Shown here: positions 8,239 to 20,900 of the stretch, piece after piece
Numbering within the stretch: the stretch's first letter is position 1
How the letters are laid out: each line of letters starts with the position of its first letter
NCBI GenBank assembly: GCA_028280115.1
Contig: JANQMJ010000001.1
Location: 1 to 64,000 of the forward strand
Direction of reading: 5' to 3'
Length of the DNA: 64,000 bases
DNA from: Parvularculaceae bacterium
Lineage (GTDB): Bacteria > Pseudomonadota > Alphaproteobacteria > Caulobacterales > Parvularculaceae
Position numbers and translations under genes: made by a program
Notes under the pieces: generated by a model
Told to the model about the DNA's origin: nothing
The model's input: only the letters and a program-made list of their open reading frames with translations
Database searches by the model: none

Positions 8239-9450
8239 CTAACGCTGCGGCGACACGACCCCGAAGAGATGCGCGAGGTCTTTAAAGAAAATCCGCGCAT
8301 GGGCCATGTGGTTCGCCTTGACAAGGCGCTTGTTCATATACGCTTCCCAGGTCAGTCGCTGCACGTCCTTGTCGCGGCAAATATTGACGAAACGCTCCCG
8401 GCGTTTGTCGCTGCGATACCAGAAATGCTGCATAATCCCGAGAATCAAAAAGACTTTGCCATGTTCTTTGAGATAGCGCTTGCGGGCGCGGGCAAGCGCT
8501 TTTGCATCGCCGGTTTCCAAAAGTTCGCACACGGCTTCCGCCGCGGTGCGCCCGCCAAGCATGCCGTAATAGATGCCCTCTCCCGAGGCGGGCGCGACGC
8601 AGCCGGCCGCGTCGCCGGCGAGAATGACGTCCTTGCCATTGTCCCACTTTTTGAGCGGTTTCAGCGGGATCGGCGCGCCTTCCGTTCTGATGGTTTCCGC
8701 ACCGGCAAGATCGGCGTCCGCGCGCAGCGCGGCCACCGCGCCGCGCAGCGAAAAGCCCTTATTGGCGCTGCCGACGCCGACGCTTGTCGTTTCGCCATGA
8801 GGAAATATCCAGGCGTAAAAATCCGGCGACAGTTTGCCTTGATAATAGATATCGCAGCGTGATCCGTCGAAATTGTCCGTAGGCGACTTAATGATTTCGT
8901 GATAGGCGAAGACGCATTTCTTTTTGTCGGCGTCTTTGACGGTCTGCAGCGCGACCTGGGATTTGGCGCCGTCGGCGCCGATAACGGCGCGTGCGCGCAC
9001 CTTACGCAGCGGCGCATCTTTGTCGTCGCCTTTCGCGCGGTAGCAGACTATGGCGGCGCCGTCATCATCGCGTTCAAGCTGCATGAATTTTCCGTCGCGC
9101 CGCTCAGCGCCGGCAGCTGCGGCGCGGGCGCGCAGCCATTCGTCGAAATGTTCGCGATCCACCATGCCGACGGAGCCGCCATTGATCGGCATGTCGACAT
9201 GTTTGTTCGACGGCGCAATCATGCGGGCGGAATTGGCGCGGGCGACGATTTGAGATTCTGGAATGTCGAAATCGCGGATCAGCCGCGGCGGGATCGCGCC
9301 GCCGCAGGGTTTGATGCGTCCCGCCTTGTCGAGCAGCATGACGTTCTTGCCTGCGCACGCCAGGTCATGGGCCGCGGTGGCGCCGGCCGGCCCGCCGCCG
9401 ACAACGACTGCGTCAAAGGTTTCTCGGATGTCTGTCGCATCGAAGGCCAT
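8239..9450 (-). CDS. bchP: Geranylgeranyl diphosphate/bacteriochlorophyll reductase
   Basis: 403 aa FAD-dependent reductase that saturates the geranylgeranyl tail to phytyl in the last step of bacteriochlorophyll a synthesis. The N-terminal FAD motif is VVGGGPAGATAAHDLACAG, followed by the family signature KPCGGAIPPRLI. The second nucleotide motif, VILAGDAAGCVAPASGEGI, lies near residue 270. An AAGGAG ribosome-binding site precedes the ATG. The gene lies 11 bases after the PucC-like gene and two genes after bchG, the classical bchG-orf-bchP order of purple bacteria. Confidence 0.97.
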   Translation of the reverse strand: MAFDATDIRETFDAVVVGGGPAGATAAHDLACAGKNVMLLDKAGRIKPCGGAIPPRLIRDFDIPESQIVARANSARMIAPSNKHVDMPINGGSVGMVDREHFDEWLRARAAAAGAERRDGKFMQLERDDDGAAIVCYRAKGDDKDAPLRKVRARAVIGADGAKSQVALQTVKDADKKKCVFAYHEIIKSPTDNFDGSRCDIYYQGKLSPDFYAWIFPHGETTSVGVGSANKGFSLRGAVAALRADADLAGAETIRTEGAPIPLKPLKKWDNGKDVILAGDAAGCVAPASGEGIYYGMLGGRTAAEAVCELLETGDAKALARARKRYLKEHGKVFLILGIMQHFWYRSDKRRERFVNICRDKDVQRLTWEAYMNKRLVKANHMAHARIFFKDLAHLFGVVSPQR

Positions 9451-9461
9451 AACCGTTCTCC

Positions 9462-10799
9462 TTATTCCGCAGGTAAATGTTCGCCGGCTGGCATGGCCGG
9501 CAGTTTCATATCATCGGCTTGCGTCCGACCGACGCGCGCGGCGAGCGCCGCCGCAACGAGGAACATCAAGCCTTCAAATCCGAAAACAAAAGCGAATGCC
9601 GACGAGACGTCGGTAAAGACGGCGCGCGTTGCGTCAATCGCAGCCGCGCCGAGAAATCCGCCAAGCCCGAAGGCGATCGCTTGCGACGCCCCCCAGATGC
9701 CCATTCGCGTGCCCTCGCGGGACTTTCGCCCGACGCTCGCAAGGGTCATCATGGAGCCGATCGCGGCGACGGCGAACGCGCCGTTGGAAAGGCCGAGCGT
9801 GAACACGTTCAGTTTCAGCGGCCAGCTCGTTCCGACCATCGCGCCGATTGCGAGCGCGATGAGCGACGCGGCCGAGGCGATGCACCCGCCCATGGTCCAG
9901 ATGCGCATGAACCTGGCGCGGGATTTGCCGATGGTCGTGCCGACAATCGCGGTGACGATCATGCCGATCAGGACGCCGCCGTTCTGGACGCCGGCAAGCT
10001 GTGTCGACTCGCCGGGGGAGTAGCCGTAAATCAAACCCGCGAACGGTTCGAGGATCAAATCCTGCGCGCTGTAGGCGAGCATCGAGACGAAAACAAAAAT
10101 TGTAAAACGGCGCGCTTGCTGTTCATCCCAGATTTCGCGGATCGCTTGTTTGAAAGGGACTTTCTTTGCGGGTGAGACCGGCGCGGAAACGGCGCCTTTT
10201 TCGATGTTCCAGACGGCGAGGCTGGCGATAAAAACAGCGACCCCCGCGACTGCACAGGTAACGACGATAAGCCGCGACATCGAGAACGGATCGAGCATGT
10301 GTCCGGCGACGCTTGCTGTCAGTACAAAGCCGAAAATCATCATGATCCAGACGATGGCGGCGGCGGCGGCCTTTCGCGCCGGCGCGGTCCGGGTTGCAAG
10401 GAGCGCAAGCAGGTTGGTGCCGGCTGCGCCGACGCCGACGCCGATCACAAAGAAAGCGACAAAAGCCGCAATAATGCCCGCTGTAACGGCGGTTTCCATG
10501 AGCGCTGTTGCGGCCGCCGCGCCCACGGCGCCCGCGCCGAGCGTCATCATGCCGCCGATAATCCAGGGGGTGCGCGACCCGCCCATATCCGAACCGTAGC
10601 CCCAGCGCGGCCGGGACATCTGGACCGCATAATGCCAGCCCACAAGCGCGCCCGGCAGCATCGCCGGAAGCGCAAGCTCGACGACCATGACGCGGTTCAG
10701 CGTAGAGGTCGTCAAAATGACCATGGCGCCGAGCGCGGTCTGCACCAGGCCCAGCCTGAACACGCCGAGCCAGCTCAGATAAGACTTATCTGCGCTCAT
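9462..10799 (-). CDS. PucC-family major facilitator protein linked to bchG-bchP
   Basis: 445 aa with about 12 membrane spans, in the PucC/BCD family of the major facilitator superfamily. Signatures are LTTSTLNRVMVVELALPA and PRWGYGSDMGGSRTPWIIGG near the N-terminus. In Rhodobacter the orthologue between bchG and bchP (orf428/bch2) is thought to help deliver or assemble bacteriochlorophyll into pigment-proteins; the transported substrate is not established. Its ATG overlaps the bchG stop (ATGA). It is a paralogue of the lhaA-like gene at 23235. No LH2 genes are present, so a pucC role in LH2 assembly is unlikely. Confidence 0.93.
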   Translation of the reverse strand: MSADKSYLSWLGVFRLGLVQTALGAMVILTTSTLNRVMVVELALPAMLPGALVGWHYAVQMSRPRWGYGSDMGGSRTPWIIGGMMTLGAGAVGAAAATALMETAVTAGIIAAFVAFFVIGVGVGAAGTNLLALLATRTAPARKAAAAAIVWIMMIFGFVLTASVAGHMLDPFSMSRLIVVTCAVAGVAVFIASLAVWNIEKGAVSAPVSPAKKVPFKQAIREIWDEQQARRFTIFVFVSMLAYSAQDLILEPFAGLIYGYSPGESTQLAGVQNGGVLIGMIVTAIVGTTIGKSRARFMRIWTMGGCIASAASLIALAIGAMVGTSWPLKLNVFTLGLSNGAFAVAAIGSMMTLASVGRKSREGTRMGIWGASQAIAFGLGGFLGAAAIDATRAVFTDVSSAFAFVFGFEGLMFLVAAALAARVGRTQADDMKLPAMPAGEHLPAE

Positions 10800-11710
10800 A
10801 AGGCGCCTCCTGCAAAGGTCCTGACCGCCATCGCCGCGACCAGCATGCCGAGCACGTATAGGGAAACACCCGTCGCATTGTACCAGGGCGCTTTGCCGCG
10901 CGGGTCTTTCAACATTTCTCTCATGCAGAAAATCTGGGCAATCAGCACTACACCAATGATGGCCGCATGAACCGGCCGGCCGAGGGCGGCAAGCCCGGCG
11001 ACAACGACGACCTGCGGAACCGCCATGACAAAACAGGCAAGCTTTGCGGCTCTTTCAGGTCCAAGTTGAACCGGCAGCGTGCGCACGCCCATGCGCGTAT
11101 CGCCTTCGATCGCCTTAAAGTCGTTGAGCGTCATAATACCGTGGGCGCCCAGCGAATAAAGCAGCGCCAATGCGACGATCGGCCAGCCAGGCATCGCGCC
11201 GAGCATCACCGCCGCGCCGGTAAACCAGGCGATTCCTTCGTAAGACAGTCCGACGGTGGCGTTTCCCCACCAGCCGTTCATTTTCAATCGAAGGGGCGGC
11301 GCGCTGTAGACCCAGGCGAGAAAAACCGCGAACACAGTTGCGACAAAGGCCCAGGTTCCAAGCACGGCGCCCAAGGCGAGCGACAGGCCGGACCAGAAGA
11401 TCGCAATGTAAAGTCCCCAGCGACCCGGGATGCGGCCCGACGGAATCGGACGGTTCGGCTCATTAATCGCGTCGACTTCTCTATCAAACCAGTCATTGGC
11501 CGCCTGGCTCGCCGCGCATACAAGCGGGCCCGCCAGCAACACGCCGCCGAGAAAGAAAAGCCATCGCTCAGAGATGGGTTGCCCCGAAGAAACCACCCCG
11601 CACATGAAAGCCCACATGGGCGCGAACCATGTGACCGGCTTGAGCAATTCCAGAACCGCCGAGGGCGCCGGCAGTGTTCTTTGTTGCAGCGCTAGGGGAG
11701 TGTTTGACAC
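10796..11710 (-). CDS. bchG: Bacteriochlorophyll synthase (geranylgeranyl transferase)
   Basis: 304 aa UbiA-family prenyltransferase with eight or nine membrane spans. It esterifies bacteriochlorophyllide a with geranylgeranyl diphosphate. Both Asp-rich motifs are visible: NDWFDREVDAINEPNRPIP (about 73-91), and DFKAIEGDTRMG in the second half. The start is GTG at 11710; the next downstream Met is too far in to leave the N-terminus intact. Two PpsR-type palindromes lie immediately upstream, and the start codon is only a few bases from the predicted -10 element. It is the first gene of a six-gene minus-strand run ending in hemC. Confidence 0.96.
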   Translation of the reverse strand: MSNTPLALQQRTLPAPSAVLELLKPVTWFAPMWAFMCGVVSSGQPISERWLFFLGGVLLAGPLVCAASQAANDWFDREVDAINEPNRPIPSGRIPGRWGLYIAIFWSGLSLALGAVLGTWAFVATVFAVFLAWVYSAPPLRLKMNGWWGNATVGLSYEGIAWFTGAAVMLGAMPGWPIVALALLYSLGAHGIMTLNDFKAIEGDTRMGVRTLPVQLGPERAAKLACFVMAVPQVVVVAGLAALGRPVHAAIIGVVLIAQIFCMREMLKDPRGKAPWYNATGVSLYVLGMLVAAMAVRTFAGGAL

Positions 11711-11713
11711 GCC

Positions 11714-11757
11714 TGTAAATTACGCCGGACGTGAATATGTGTCAATTAAAGTTGACG
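11714..11757 (-). promoter_or_regulatory. bchG promoter with paired PpsR-type operators
   Basis: Two TGT-N12-ACG palindromes at 11714-11731 and 11740-11757 lie between the ppsR stop and the bchG start, offset by exactly 26 bp. On the minus strand the upstream site ends in TTGACA, a consensus -35 box. A weak -10 (TAATTT, 11722-11717) falls 17 bases later inside the second site, and the GTG start is 6 bases beyond. The arrangement matches the bchC and crtE control regions. Confidence 0.75.
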
Positions 11758-11778
11758 CTTTGGGCCGCGATGGGCGCG

Positions 11779-13194
11779 TCAATCGCCTATGCCAAATCGC
11801 TTCAGCTTGGAGTATAAACCCTGTCGGCTCAGCCCCAGCATTTCGGCGGCGGAAGCGCGATTGTCTTCGGTGATTTCAAGGGCGGCCTCGATACACAGCT
11901 TCTCGATAAGATCCGTGGATTCCCGCACGATGTCTTTCAACGAAATTTTGCCGACAAGGCCGGTTAGTTGCTCGGCGGAACTTGGCAATTGTTCGCCGAT
12001 GCGCGAACCGCTTTCCAAACGCCGCGCCACATTGCGGATCGAAAATCCGTATATTTGCTCGTCGTCGCACGGCGCGGCGACCGCTGAGACTTCGACAGTT
12101 TCCTGAATGCCGAACTGATCCCTCAAAACCGTGGAGAAATTTCGCGCAAAACCATGGTTTTTAACATTGGAAATCAACACGTTAAGATCGGTCGGCGAAC
12201 GGCCGAGAAACTCGCCCAAATGGCGATTGACGGGCTGGCCGGCGCTCGACAATCGAACCATTTTCAAAAATGCGCGGTTGGCGGCGACAATTTGCAAATC
12301 TTCATTCGCGACTGCGAAACCGTCTGGAATGTTCTCCAAGACGCTCATCAAGGCGCGGTTCGCCTCGCTTTGATCGACGCGCGCCTTGCCGCTCGGCAGC
12401 GCTCTGACAATGATGCGGCCAGCGTCTCCCAGGCGAAACGCGGACATCATAAGGACGCAGTCTTTGCCGCCCTTAATCTTGACGTTGGCGCATTTTGCCG
12501 AACCGGAGGCCCATGCGTCTGCAATCGACCGATTAATGGCGCGCTCGAATTTTTTCAAGAATTGATCGGCTAGGCGCTCGCCAATGAGAGGCGCGTTCTG
12601 TCGAGAGAATATCTCGGCGGCGGCGGGATTGGCTTCCTCAATCTTCAAGCTGTCGGCGTCCACGATCACGACCGCATAGGAGATCGATTGAAAGAGCATT
12701 TGATACCGCGCTTCCGCTTCGCGCAGCCGATTATAGTCCCGCTCCAATCCTTGATGCGCTTCGACGAGGCGCTGCTGCAAAGCGGAAATAGAGCGCAAGT
12801 CGCGCCCAAGCGCGACAATCCGATTTTTGTCGCCCGTGTTGACGGCTGTGTATTTTATCGGAACGTCGACGCCGGTTTGAGAAGGATGATTGACTTGCCG
12901 CCACAACGGCTTGTCGGCTGGCGACGATTTTAGCAAATCTTCGATTTTTAAACGGCTTTCCACCGTTACGGTGTCGATCCACGGTTTGCCGCGCCACGCC
13001 CGATCATAGCCTTCCGCCGTCAATTCCGGATTGCCGAGCGCGATGTCGCGGACCACGCCTTTATCAATGACGAGCGCCACGTCCGCGGCTGAAGCGACAA
13101 CTTTTGCGGTGACGAAAGCATCGAGATCAGAAAGGAATCTCTTCGGACTTTTGAACGGAACTGCCCGCTCACCAGATGAGGCCGAGACGTCCAT
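11779..13194 (-). CDS. ppsR: PpsR/CrtJ redox-responsive repressor of photosynthesis genes
   Basis: 471 aa from the ATG at 13194. A longer TTG start at 13254 would overlap aerR by 26 bases and add residues unlike the family N-terminus. Domains: an N-terminal region (about 10-130), two PAS domains (about 145-250 with YQMLFQSISYAVVIVDAD, and about 270-380 with ANEDLQIVAANRAFL), and a Fis-type helix-turn-helix at the end (ASAAEMLGLSRQGLYSKL). A Cys just before the helix-turn-helix (C434 in EKLCIEAAL) matches the redox-active Cys of Rhodobacter PpsR/CrtJ. Aerobically the family represses bch, crt and puc genes by binding TGT-N12-ACA palindromes, several of which occur in this window. Confidence 0.96.
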   Translation of the reverse strand: MDVSASSGERAVPFKSPKRFLSDLDAFVTAKVVASAADVALVIDKGVVRDIALGNPELTAEGYDRAWRGKPWIDTVTVESRLKIEDLLKSSPADKPLWRQVNHPSQTGVDVPIKYTAVNTGDKNRIVALGRDLRSISALQQRLVEAHQGLERDYNRLREAEARYQMLFQSISYAVVIVDADSLKIEEANPAAAEIFSRQNAPLIGERLADQFLKKFERAINRSIADAWASGSAKCANVKIKGGKDCVLMMSAFRLGDAGRIIVRALPSGKARVDQSEANRALMSVLENIPDGFAVANEDLQIVAANRAFLKMVRLSSAGQPVNRHLGEFLGRSPTDLNVLISNVKNHGFARNFSTVLRDQFGIQETVEVSAVAAPCDDEQIYGFSIRNVARRLESGSRIGEQLPSSAEQLTGLVGKISLKDIVRESTDLIEKLCIEAALEITEDNRASAAEMLGLSRQGLYSKLKRFGIGD

Positions 13195-13228
13195 ACTGGA
13201 ACCGCAATATCCTATTTGCACCAACCGC

Positions 13229-14167
13229 TTAGCAGCGCGGTTGACTTGATGCAAGCAACTCGGCGCCGATCATCGGCGCCATTTTCGCGTCATGGGCCGC
13301 CCCGTCGGCGCCCACCGCGGAAACCAGTTCCGGGTTTTCGGCGAACAGGCGCCCGCCAACCATGATCATGACCGCTTCATTGCGCGAAGCCGACCGCAAG
13401 TCCGCGATTTCATCGGCGATATCGTCGGCGGTTACGCTGCGCGCGGCCGACAGTCCAACCATATCGAAGCTTTTTTTCGACAACATCGATTGCAGTTCGG
13501 CGCTGGCGGCGCCGGGCTCGCACGACACGCGCCAGCCGGCCCGGCGAAAAAACTCAGCGACCATGACGACGCCGAAAACATGCTGATCGCCGCATGCGGT
13601 CGCCAGCAATATTTTTGATCCATCCGAATCCGCGCCTTTGCGGATCCCCGCGCCGGCGTCAAGAACCGTGCTTTGCGCGCGCAAAATCTCGTGCAACCGG
13701 CAAAGTCCGATGGTGACGTCGGTGAAGTCGCACAGGTCCTCTTCCCACATTTCGCCCAGACGCCTGGCGGTATTGGTCAAGAGATTGAGAAACAGCGCTT
13801 CCCGGGAAAGGCCGCGCTTCACGAGCGCGTCAACATAATTGCGGGCGGCCGCGGCGTTTTCGTTCATCACCGCGTCCAAAAACCCCTCGTGATCACTCTG
13901 GGAAAGGCCGTCCTCTTCAGGCGTCGTCAGTTTTTTGGCCCGCGCATCGCGCTGATAGGCAAGCAATAGCCGCGGAATGATCTCGCCTTCAATGGTGCCA
14001 GACAGAGCCTGTGCGTCAATCTTGGATTGTTTTCTTTCTTTGTCGCGGGAATAGAATGACTTTAGTTTTTCGCCCAGACTGAAGAACGCGGAAATCGCTC
14101 GCTCGCGCGCCTGCTCCATTTGTGAGCCATCGAAACGGTCGCGCAGTTCCTGATTAATATTGTCCAT
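13229..14167 (-). CDS. aerR: AerR/PpaA-type cobalamin-binding antirepressor
   Basis: 312 aa. The C-terminal half is a B12-binding Rossmann domain with the DxHxxG motif (DQHVFG, His196) and a middle helical segment (LGEMWEEDLCDFTDVTIG) that caps cobalamin in relatives. In Rhodobacter AerR/PpaA binds cobalamin, senses light, and counteracts or modulates PpsR/CrtJ. It lies directly upstream of ppsR in the same direction, 34 bases apart, the conserved regulator pair of PGCs. It diverges from bchF across a 462-bp AT-richer spacer. Unlike AppA, no BLUF domain is seen. Confidence 0.93.
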   Translation of the reverse strand: MDNINQELRDRFDGSQMEQARERAISAFFSLGEKLKSFYSRDKERKQSKIDAQALSGTIEGEIIPRLLLAYQRDARAKKLTTPEEDGLSQSDHEGFLDAVMNENAAAARNYVDALVKRGLSREALFLNLLTNTARRLGEMWEEDLCDFTDVTIGLCRLHEILRAQSTVLDAGAGIRKGADSDGSKILLATACGDQHVFGVVMVAEFFRRAGWRVSCEPGAASAELQSMLSKKSFDMVGLSAARSVTADDIADEIADLRSASRNEAVMIMVGGRLFAENPELVSAVGADGAAHDAKMAPMIGAELLASSQPRC

Positions 14168-14513
14168 ATCACCCTTCCGGGGCAGCCACGACGCTGTCGT
14201 TCAACGCCTCGCCTCAACCGCCTTTAGTGTCTCTCGCGCTGTTACTTTCACTTCCCCCATCTTGACGCCGATTGACTGCTGCACGCGCGCGGAAACGTTA
14301 TGAACTGGGACTGTCCGCAGGAAACTTTTTGCGGATGCGAAACGCAATAGTGCGGAAATTCAAAGAGTAGCCAGTGTTACATTGTTTAAATGCTGCACCA
14401 GCGAAAACTACTCCGCACTCAACACAAATAGTTGGAAATGCCAATATAACCTTTTTCTCCGCAATTTTGGAACCAGATTTTTCAACACCGATTTTTCGCA
14501 ATTTGCGCTGGCG
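14168..14513. other. AT-richer spacer between aerR and bchF with no convincing gene
   Basis: This stretch is visibly richer in A and T than the flanking genes, especially 14320-14510. A minus-strand frame (14298-14519, 73 codons) has no recognisable domain and composition unlike the neighbouring genes, so I do not call it. The region probably carries the divergent promoters for aerR and for the bchF superoperon. On the minus strand TTGACA, 17 bases, AAAAAT (from 14519 down) could be a promoter toward aerR with a leader of over 300 bases. Confidence 0.5.
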
Positions 14514-16382
<1,869 letters not shown>

Positions 16383-16383
<1 letters not shown>

Positions 16384-17933
16384 TGCAGCTAGCGGTGTGG
16401 ACATATGAAGGCCCGCCCCATGTCGGGGCCATGCGCGTCGCAACCGCAATGAAGGACGTCCACTACGTTCTCCATGCGCCCCAGGGCGACACCTATGCCG
16501 ACCTTCTTTTCACCATGATCGAGCGCCGCGATGCGCGCCCGCCCGTGACCTACACGACGTTTCAGGCCCGCGACCTTGGTGCCGATACGGCGGACATCTT
16601 CAAGCGCGCGGCGCGCGACGCCTATGACCGGTTCCAGCCCAAAGCCATGTTTGTCGGCGCATCCTGCACCGCTGAACTCATCCAGGACGATCCGGGCGGT
16701 CTTGCAAAAGCCCTCGCCCTGCCGGTGCCGGTGGTGCCGCTGGAGCTTCCCTCCTATACCCGTAAGGAAAACTGGGGCGCGGCGGAAACGTTCTATCAGC
16801 TGATCCGCGCGCTGGCCGATCGGAACGCGGAAAAACTTTCTCAAAAAACCGACCGACCGTCCTGCAATCTGCTCGGCCCGACAGCGCTCGGTTTCCGTCA
16901 TCGCGACGATGTGAAGGAGATTTCAAATCTTCTTTTCCATCTGGGCGTTGAAATAAATGTCATCGCCCCGATGAATGCGAAGGCGGCCGACATTGCGCGC
17001 ATTCCGGCGGCGGATTTCAACGTCGTCCTCTATCCGGAAATCGCCGACACGGCGGCGCGCTGGCTCGAGCGCGAATTCAAACAGCCTTTCACCAAGACCG
17101 TTCCGATCGGCGTCGGCGCGACTCGCGACTTCATCAAGGAAGTCTCCGATCTCGCAGGCATCGATGCGCCGGATATCGAAGACGCAGGCAACATGGGCTG
17201 GTGGTCGCGTTCGATCGATTCCACCTACCTCACCGGCAAGCGCGTTTTCATCTTTGGCGATGCGACTCACGCCGTCGCCGCCGCCCGCGTAGCGTCTGAA
17301 GAACTGGCTTTCGAAGTGGTCGGGCTCGGCTGTTACAATCGCGAGTTCGCCCGCGACCTGCGCGCCGCGGCGAAACGCTACGACGTCGAGCCGTTAATCA
17401 CCGACGATTATCTCGTTGTCGAAGACGCCATTGCGAAGGCGCAACCCGAACTCGTCCTCGGCACGCAGATGGAACGGCACATCGCCAAGCGGCTCGGCAT
17501 TCCCTGCGCCGTCATTTCCGCGCCTGTCCACGTTCACGACTTTCCGGCGCGTTACGCGCCGCAGATGGGCTTTGAAGGCGCAAACGTCTTATTCGATACC
17601 TGGGTGCATCCTCTCGTTATGGGCCTGGAAGAGCACCTCCTCCACATGTTCCGGGACGATTTTGAATTCAACGATGAAGCCGGCGCCTCCCATCTTGGCG
17701 GGCATGGCGCCGCGTCAAAAGAACCGCCGACGGTCGAGGCTGACCCCGAGACTGGCCCCGAGGCTGACAATGTCATTCGCTGGGAGCCGGCGGCCGAAAA
17801 AGAACTCAAAAAGATCCCGTTCTTCGTGCGGGGCAAGGCGCGGCGCAACACCGAAAACTACGCCGCCGAACGGCAAATCCAGTTGATTTCTGTGGACACT
17901 TTATACGACGCAAAGGCGCATTATGGCCGCTAG
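16383..17933 (+). CDS. bchB: Light-independent protochlorophyllide reductase subunit B
   Basis: 516 aa. It supplies the fourth ligand of the NB cluster, an aspartate, found here at exactly D36 (QGDTYAD), which supports the ATG at 16383 ([13 protein letters not shown]). The substrate-binding core follows ([17 protein letters not shown]). The C-terminal helical domain ends with [20 protein letters not shown], typical of BchB/ChlB. A low-complexity acidic and Pro-rich stretch lies just before it (about residues 450-465). The end overlaps the bchH start by 11 bases. Confidence 0.97.
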
Positions 17934-20900
17934 GCCCGGGACACATAAAGCGCCGACGGTTCGCGTGGCGCTGATCTCTCTGGACAGCCATTTGTCCGGC
18001 GCCGTGGACCGCGCGCGCGTTCTCCTCAAGAAAGACCTGCCCGGCCTCAAGCTTTCTTTCCACGCCGCGTCGGATTGGACCCGCGAGCCGGCTTCGCTCG
18101 AACGCTGCAAGGCGGATATCGCCGAGGCCGATTTCGTCGTCGCCGCCATGTTGTTCATGGAAGATCACATCAAGGCGGTTCTGCCCGCGCTTGAGGCGCG
18201 ACGCGACCATTGCGACGCCATGGTCGGCTGCTTGTCCGCCGCCGAGATCGTCAAGCTGACGCGCCTTGGCCGCTTTCGCATGAACAAGCCTTCGTCCGGG
18301 CCGATTGAGCTCCTAAAGCGCCTGCGCGGGTCGAAAAACAAGGCAAAGGCCGGCGCCCATCAAATCAAAATGCTGCGCCGCGTGCCCAAGATTTTAAAAT
18401 TCATTCCGGGTACGGCGCAGGACGTCCGGTCATATTTTCTGTCGCTGCAATACTGGCTGGCGGGCTCCGACGAAAATGTCGCAAACCTCGTTCGGCATCT
18501 GATCGACCGATATGCGAGCGGGCCGCGCCAGGCGCTTCGCGGAACGCTGCGGCCTGCGCCGCCGGCGGAATATCCCGATGTCGGCGTCTATCACCCGCGA
18601 ATGAAGGATCGGGTCGCGACCAGCGCTGCAAAACTGCCGCTTGCCAAGAGCAAAAAGCCCGCGGTCGGTCTTCTGATCATGCGCTCTTACGTGCTGTCGA
18701 GCGATACCGGGCATTATGACGGCGTCATCGAAGCGCTCGAGGCGAGCGGCCTGCGCGTCATTCCAGCTTTTTCGAGCGGTCTTGACGCGCGGCCGGCGAT
18801 TGAAAAGTTCTTTATGAAAGACGGTGGGCCGGCGGTCGACGCCCTTGTTTCCCTCACCGGTTTTTCTCTTGTAGGCGGTCCCGCTTACAATGACGCCGGC
18901 GCCGCCGCAGACATTCTCGGCAAACTCGACATTCCCTATCTCACCGCTCAGGCGCTGGAATTTCAGTCGCTTGACGAATGGCGCGCGAGCGATCGCGGAC
19001 TGACGCCGGTGGAATCAACCATGATGGTCGCGATTCCCGAACTCGACGGCGCGACGGGTCCCGTTGTTTTCGGCGGGCGGGCGGAAAACGCCAATGACGG
19101 CCGGCGCATGCAGGTCGAACCGGAACGCGCCGACATGCTGGCGCGGCGGGTTGAAAAACTCATTCGCCTCCGAAAGACCAAACCGGCGGACCGCAAGCTG
19201 GCGATTTCGATTTTCAACTTCCCGCCCAATGGCGGCGGCGTCGGCACGGCGGCGCATCTTGCGGTCTTCGAGTCCCTGCATAACACGCTCAAGGGTCTTG
19301 CCCGCGCCGGCTACAGCGTCGATGTTCCGGCGACGGCGGACGATCTGCGCGACGCCATTCTTGCAGGCGATGCGGAACTTGCCGGCGCTGACGCCAATGT
19401 CTGCGCACGGATGTCCGTTGACGACTATATGCGCGGCGAAAAACGCCTCGCCGACATCGAAGCGCAATGGGGCCCGGCGCCGGGCCGCCACCAGACCGAC
19501 GGCCGGTCCATTCAAATCTTGGGCGCACATTTCGGCAATGTTTTCGTCGGCGTGCAGCCGGCTTTCGGCTATGAAGGCGATCCGATGCGGCTGCTCTTTG
19601 AAAAGGGCTTTGCGCCGACCCACGCCTTCGCCGCTTTCTACCGCTACATCAAAGATGACTTCGCGGCCGACGCGATCCTGCATTTCGGCACCCATGGCGC
19701 GCTCGAATTCATGCCCGGCAAACATACCGGGCTTTCGGGCGAATGCTGGTCGGACTATCTGATCGGCGATCTGCCCAACTTCTACTTCTATGCGGCGAAC
19801 AATCCGTCCGAGGCGACCATCGCCAAGCGTCGCTCGGCGGCGACGACAATCAGCTATTTGACGCCGGCGGTTACGAATGCGGGTCTTTACAAGGAACTCT
19901 CCGAACTGAAGGCGATGCTCAACCGCTGGCGGGCCGCGGACCCGGCTGCTGACGAGCGCGGCGACCTTATTGAATTCATTCAGGTGCAAGCGGTTCAGCT
20001 CGAACTTGCTGACGCGGAGCCCGCATGGAACGCCGGCAGCGAGAAAGAAATCGATGCGCTGCGCGAAAAACTCATCGAAGTCGAAAACGCGCTGATCCCG
20101 GACGGACTTCATGTCGCCGGCCAAGGCCTCACCCAAGAAGAGCGAACGGCAATGCTGGCCGCCTTGCCGATCGTCGATGACGCAGCGCTCTCCCATGATA
20201 GCGTTGAAGCGATTGCGGCGGGCGCGTCGCCGAAAGAAGTCGCCCTTAAAACTGGCGCGCGTCAGCGTCTCGACGAACTGATGCAACTGGCCGACATCAA
20301 TCGTCAGCTTTCCAGGGACTGCGAAATCCCGAGCCTTATCCATGCGCTGGACGGCGGGTTCGTCAAACCCGTGGCCGGCGGCGATCTCATTCGCGACCCA
20401 GACGTCTTGCCCACGGGGCGCAATATTCACGGCTTTGACCCCTTCCGCCTGCCCAGCGCCTACGCCGTCGCCGACGGCGCGCGCCAGGTCGACCGGCTGC
20501 TCGCGCGCCATGAGCAGGAAAGCGGCGCGCCCCCCGAAACCGTCGCCATCGTTCTTTGGGGGACGGACAATCTTAAAAGCGAAGGGGCGCAGCTAGCCCA
20601 GGTGCTGGCGCTCATCGGCGCCAGGCCGCGCTTTGACAGCTATGGCCGGCTCGCCGGCGCCGATCTTGTTTCATTGGAAGAACTCGGCCGGCCGCGCATC
20701 GATGTGGTGGCAACGCTTTCCGGCATCTTCCGCGATCTTCTGCCCTTGCAGACCCGCATGCTGGCGGAGGCGGCCTATGCCGCCGCGCAGGCAGACGAAC
20801 CGCTTGAGCAAAATTTCATTCGCAAACACGCACTCGCCTACCAGCAAGCCCATGACTGCGATCTTGAGACGGCGGCCCTTCGCGTATTTTCCAACGCCGA

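Noticed and set aside
19015-20511. 498-codon minus-strand frame opposite bchH
   Set aside because: Antisense shadow of bchH; no conserved features.
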